From an uncultured Candidatus Pelagibacter sp. (GTDB lineage: Bacteria; Pseudomonadota; Alphaproteobacteria; Pelagibacterales; Pelagibacteraceae), in NCBI GenBank assembly GCA_905612335.1, contig CAJQRT010000019.1:1-6976 (forward strand): a stretch of DNA of 6,976 nt, written 5' to 3'. This document shows positions 5,921 to 6,976 of the stretch, one piece after another; the first letter of the stretch is position 1; every line of letters begins with the position of its first letter. The position numbers and the translations under genes were made by a program. The notes below the pieces were generated by a model, which was given only the letters and a program-made list of their open reading frames with translations, was not told where the DNA came from and ran no database searches.

Positions 5921-6325
5921 TTAATCCTTAAAATACTCTTTAATCTTATTGATAGTTTTTGCTAATAGAATTTTTGTATAAGGTTTCCCTTTAACAACCC
6001 AAACCGATAGCGGCCACGTACTGTCTTTAGTAGATCTTGCGATAATGTGAATATGTAATTGAGGAACAATGTTACCAATTTTTTCAACATTAAGTTTTTT
6101 TGTTTTAAAAATTTTTTTCATTAACTTGCTGCAATGAACAATCTCTTTCATTAATAACATTTGATCTTTTGAGCTAAGTTCTGAGATATCAGTAATATTT
6201 TTTCGCTTTGGAATTAAAATGATCCAAGGAAATTTAGCATTATCAATTAAACGAATACTGCATAGTTTTAATTCAGTTATTAAATGAGAATCTTTTAGAA
6301 AACTTTTACTAACTTTATTGGTCAT
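5921..6325 (-). CDS. HIT (histidine triad) family protein, Ap4A hydrolase-like subgroup
   Basis: The 134-residue cytoplasmic protein has the HIT fold features. WIILIPKRKNITDISELS (34-51) is the nucleotide-side strand and helix start. The C-terminal motif PQLHIHIIAR has H91 and H93. Aligned with the canonical H-x-H-x-H, the first His is Gln89, while the nucleophile position (H91) and the last His (H93) remain. The following W104-P105...VW is typical of the bacterial subgroup often annotated as diadenosine tetraphosphate hydrolase. These enzymes hydrolyse or transfer nucleoside phosphates at alpha-phosphates; the exact substrate is unknown. The ATG at 6325 lies 2 nt after the TauE/SafE stop, so the two genes are almost certainly cotranscribed. 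Overlap of the stop region with a Shine-Dalgarno site is not seen, so reinitiation is likely. Confidence 0.87.
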   Translation of the reverse strand: MTNKVSKSFLKDSHLITELKLCSIRLIDNAKFPWIILIPKRKNITDISELSSKDQMLLMKEIVHCSKLMKKIFKTKKLNVEKIGNIVPQLHIHIIARSTKDSTWPLSVWVVKGKPYTKILLAKTINKIKEYFKD

Positions 6326-6327
6326 AA

Positions 6328-6976
6328 TTAAAGTTTAAAATATTCATATAAAAATTTTGCAGAAATAACTAATAAAAATATTCCAAAGTATTTACTGATT
6401 TTATTCTTATCTATCATGTGAACAGTTCTTGCACCAATTCTAGCCATAAATGTTGTGATCGGTATGAAGATTAAAAAAGCTGGAATATTTAAAAAACCAA
6501 TACTTAATGGAATATTTGTTTTTAAGTAACTACCCGTTATCAAAAATCCTATTGCTCCAAATAAAGCAATTAAAAAACCGATAGCAGCAGCGCTTCCTAT
6601 GGCTCTATTAATTGAATAGCCAAAAAACTTTAATATTGGAACATTCATAACAGCTCCTCCAATACCCATAGGTGCTGAAATGAAACCAACTAAAAATCCT
6701 AAAATAATTTTTAGATGAAGTTTAATTTTAAGAGTTATGTTTTTCTCCTTCTCTTTTAATAACAAGAGATAAATACTTAATAAGAATATGATGATTGCGA
6801 AGAAAAGAACTAAAGTTTTAGTTTTAAGAGTTGCTGCAAAAATTGTTCCAAAAATTACACCAAATACTACAAAAATTCCGTAACTTTTCACAATACCAAA
6901 ATCGACTGCTTTAAATTTATGATGGGTTAAAACTGACACTATTGAGGTTGGAATAATGATTGCAAATGAGGTTCCA
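6328..6976 (-). CDS. TauE/SafE-family membrane permease (5' end beyond the right edge)
   Basis: The frame stays open through the right edge (first whole codon GGA at 6975-6973), giving 215 visible residues. The extra N-terminal residues GTSFAIIIPTSI match the usual start of the first repeat (GTSLA...PT...), so the GTG at 6939 is internal and the real start, about 30-50 residues upstream, is missing. The family is usually 240-270 residues with 7-8 membrane helices. The second repeat is seen as GFLVGFISAPMGIGGAVMNVPIL followed by AIGSAAAIGFLIALFGAIGF. TauE/SafE proteins are linked to export of sulfite, sulfoacetate or related organic anions and to uptake in some species; the substrate here is not known. 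It is followed by the HIT gene after 2 nt. It lies upstream of the SulP gene on the same strand, possibly hinting at sulfur-anion handling. Confidence 0.88.
   Translation of the reverse strand, partial: GTSFAIIIPTSIVSVLTHHKFKAVDFGIVKSYGIFVVFGVIFGTIFAATLKTKTLVLFFAIIIFLLSIYLLLLKEKEKNITLKIKLHLKIILGFLVGFISAPMGIGGAVMNVPILKFFGYSINRAIGSAAAIGFLIALFGAIGFLITGSYLKTNIPLSIGFLNIPAFLIFIPITTFMARIGARTVHMIDKNKISKYFGIFLLVISAKFLYEYFKL

Noticed and set aside
6937..6939. GTG as the start of the TauE/SafE gene
   Set aside because: The frame continues upstream to the edge and encodes GTSFAIIIPTS, which belongs to the family's conserved N-terminal repeat.

Overview
The window is AT-rich (about 30% GC, estimated by eye). 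Intergenic gaps are short, several genes start with GTG or TTG, and many genes have weak or no Shine-Dalgarno site. The gene content is an IalB-family periplasmic protein, an EamA-type exporter, a SulP transporter, a TauE/SafE permease, a HIT protein and a large exported repeat protein. Together these suggest a streamlined marine alphaproteobacterium, most likely SAR11/Pelagibacterales-like. That placement is inference; there is no rRNA or other marker in the window.

Layout. (1) Bases 1-903, minus strand: the N-terminal 301 codons of a large exported, cysteine-free, Ala/Thr/Gly/Asp-rich protein that runs off the left edge. It looks like an autotransporter passenger or surface protein. (2) 904-1170: a divergent control region with a perfect TATAAT box on the minus strand and a cluster of TTAGC/GCTAA dyads. 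(3) Plus strand: an IalB-family periplasmic protein (1171-1752) and a DMT/EamA-family inner-membrane exporter (1875-2759). (4) Minus strand, convergent with these and read from right to left: a SulP anion transporter with a STAS domain (4142-5752), a 97-residue helical protein of unknown function, a papain-fold-like protein with a candidate Cys-His-Asp set, and an exported pentapeptide-repeat protein. The first three are joined by a 1-nt gap and a 4-nt GTGA overlap, so they are almost certainly one translationally coupled operon. (5) A 168-bp spacer with an 8-bp hairpin. (6) Minus strand: a HIT-family protein (5921-6325), preceded by a TauE/SafE-family permease whose stop lies 2 nt away. The permease's 5' end runs off the right edge.

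Functional picture. Two anion carriers, SulP (uptake type) and TauE/SafE (sulfite/sulfoacetate-type export), lie close together on the same strand. This points to traffic of sulfur oxyanions or other small anions, but the substrates cannot be fixed from sequence. The most unusual element is the SulP, small-protein and papain-like trio. The left part of the window is about the cell envelope: a giant surface protein, and a periplasmic IalB-like protein transcribed divergently from a shared regulatory spacer. The exported pentapeptide protein at the end of the SulP operon adds another envelope component.

No tRNA, rRNA, CRISPR array, insertion sequence or attachment site was seen.
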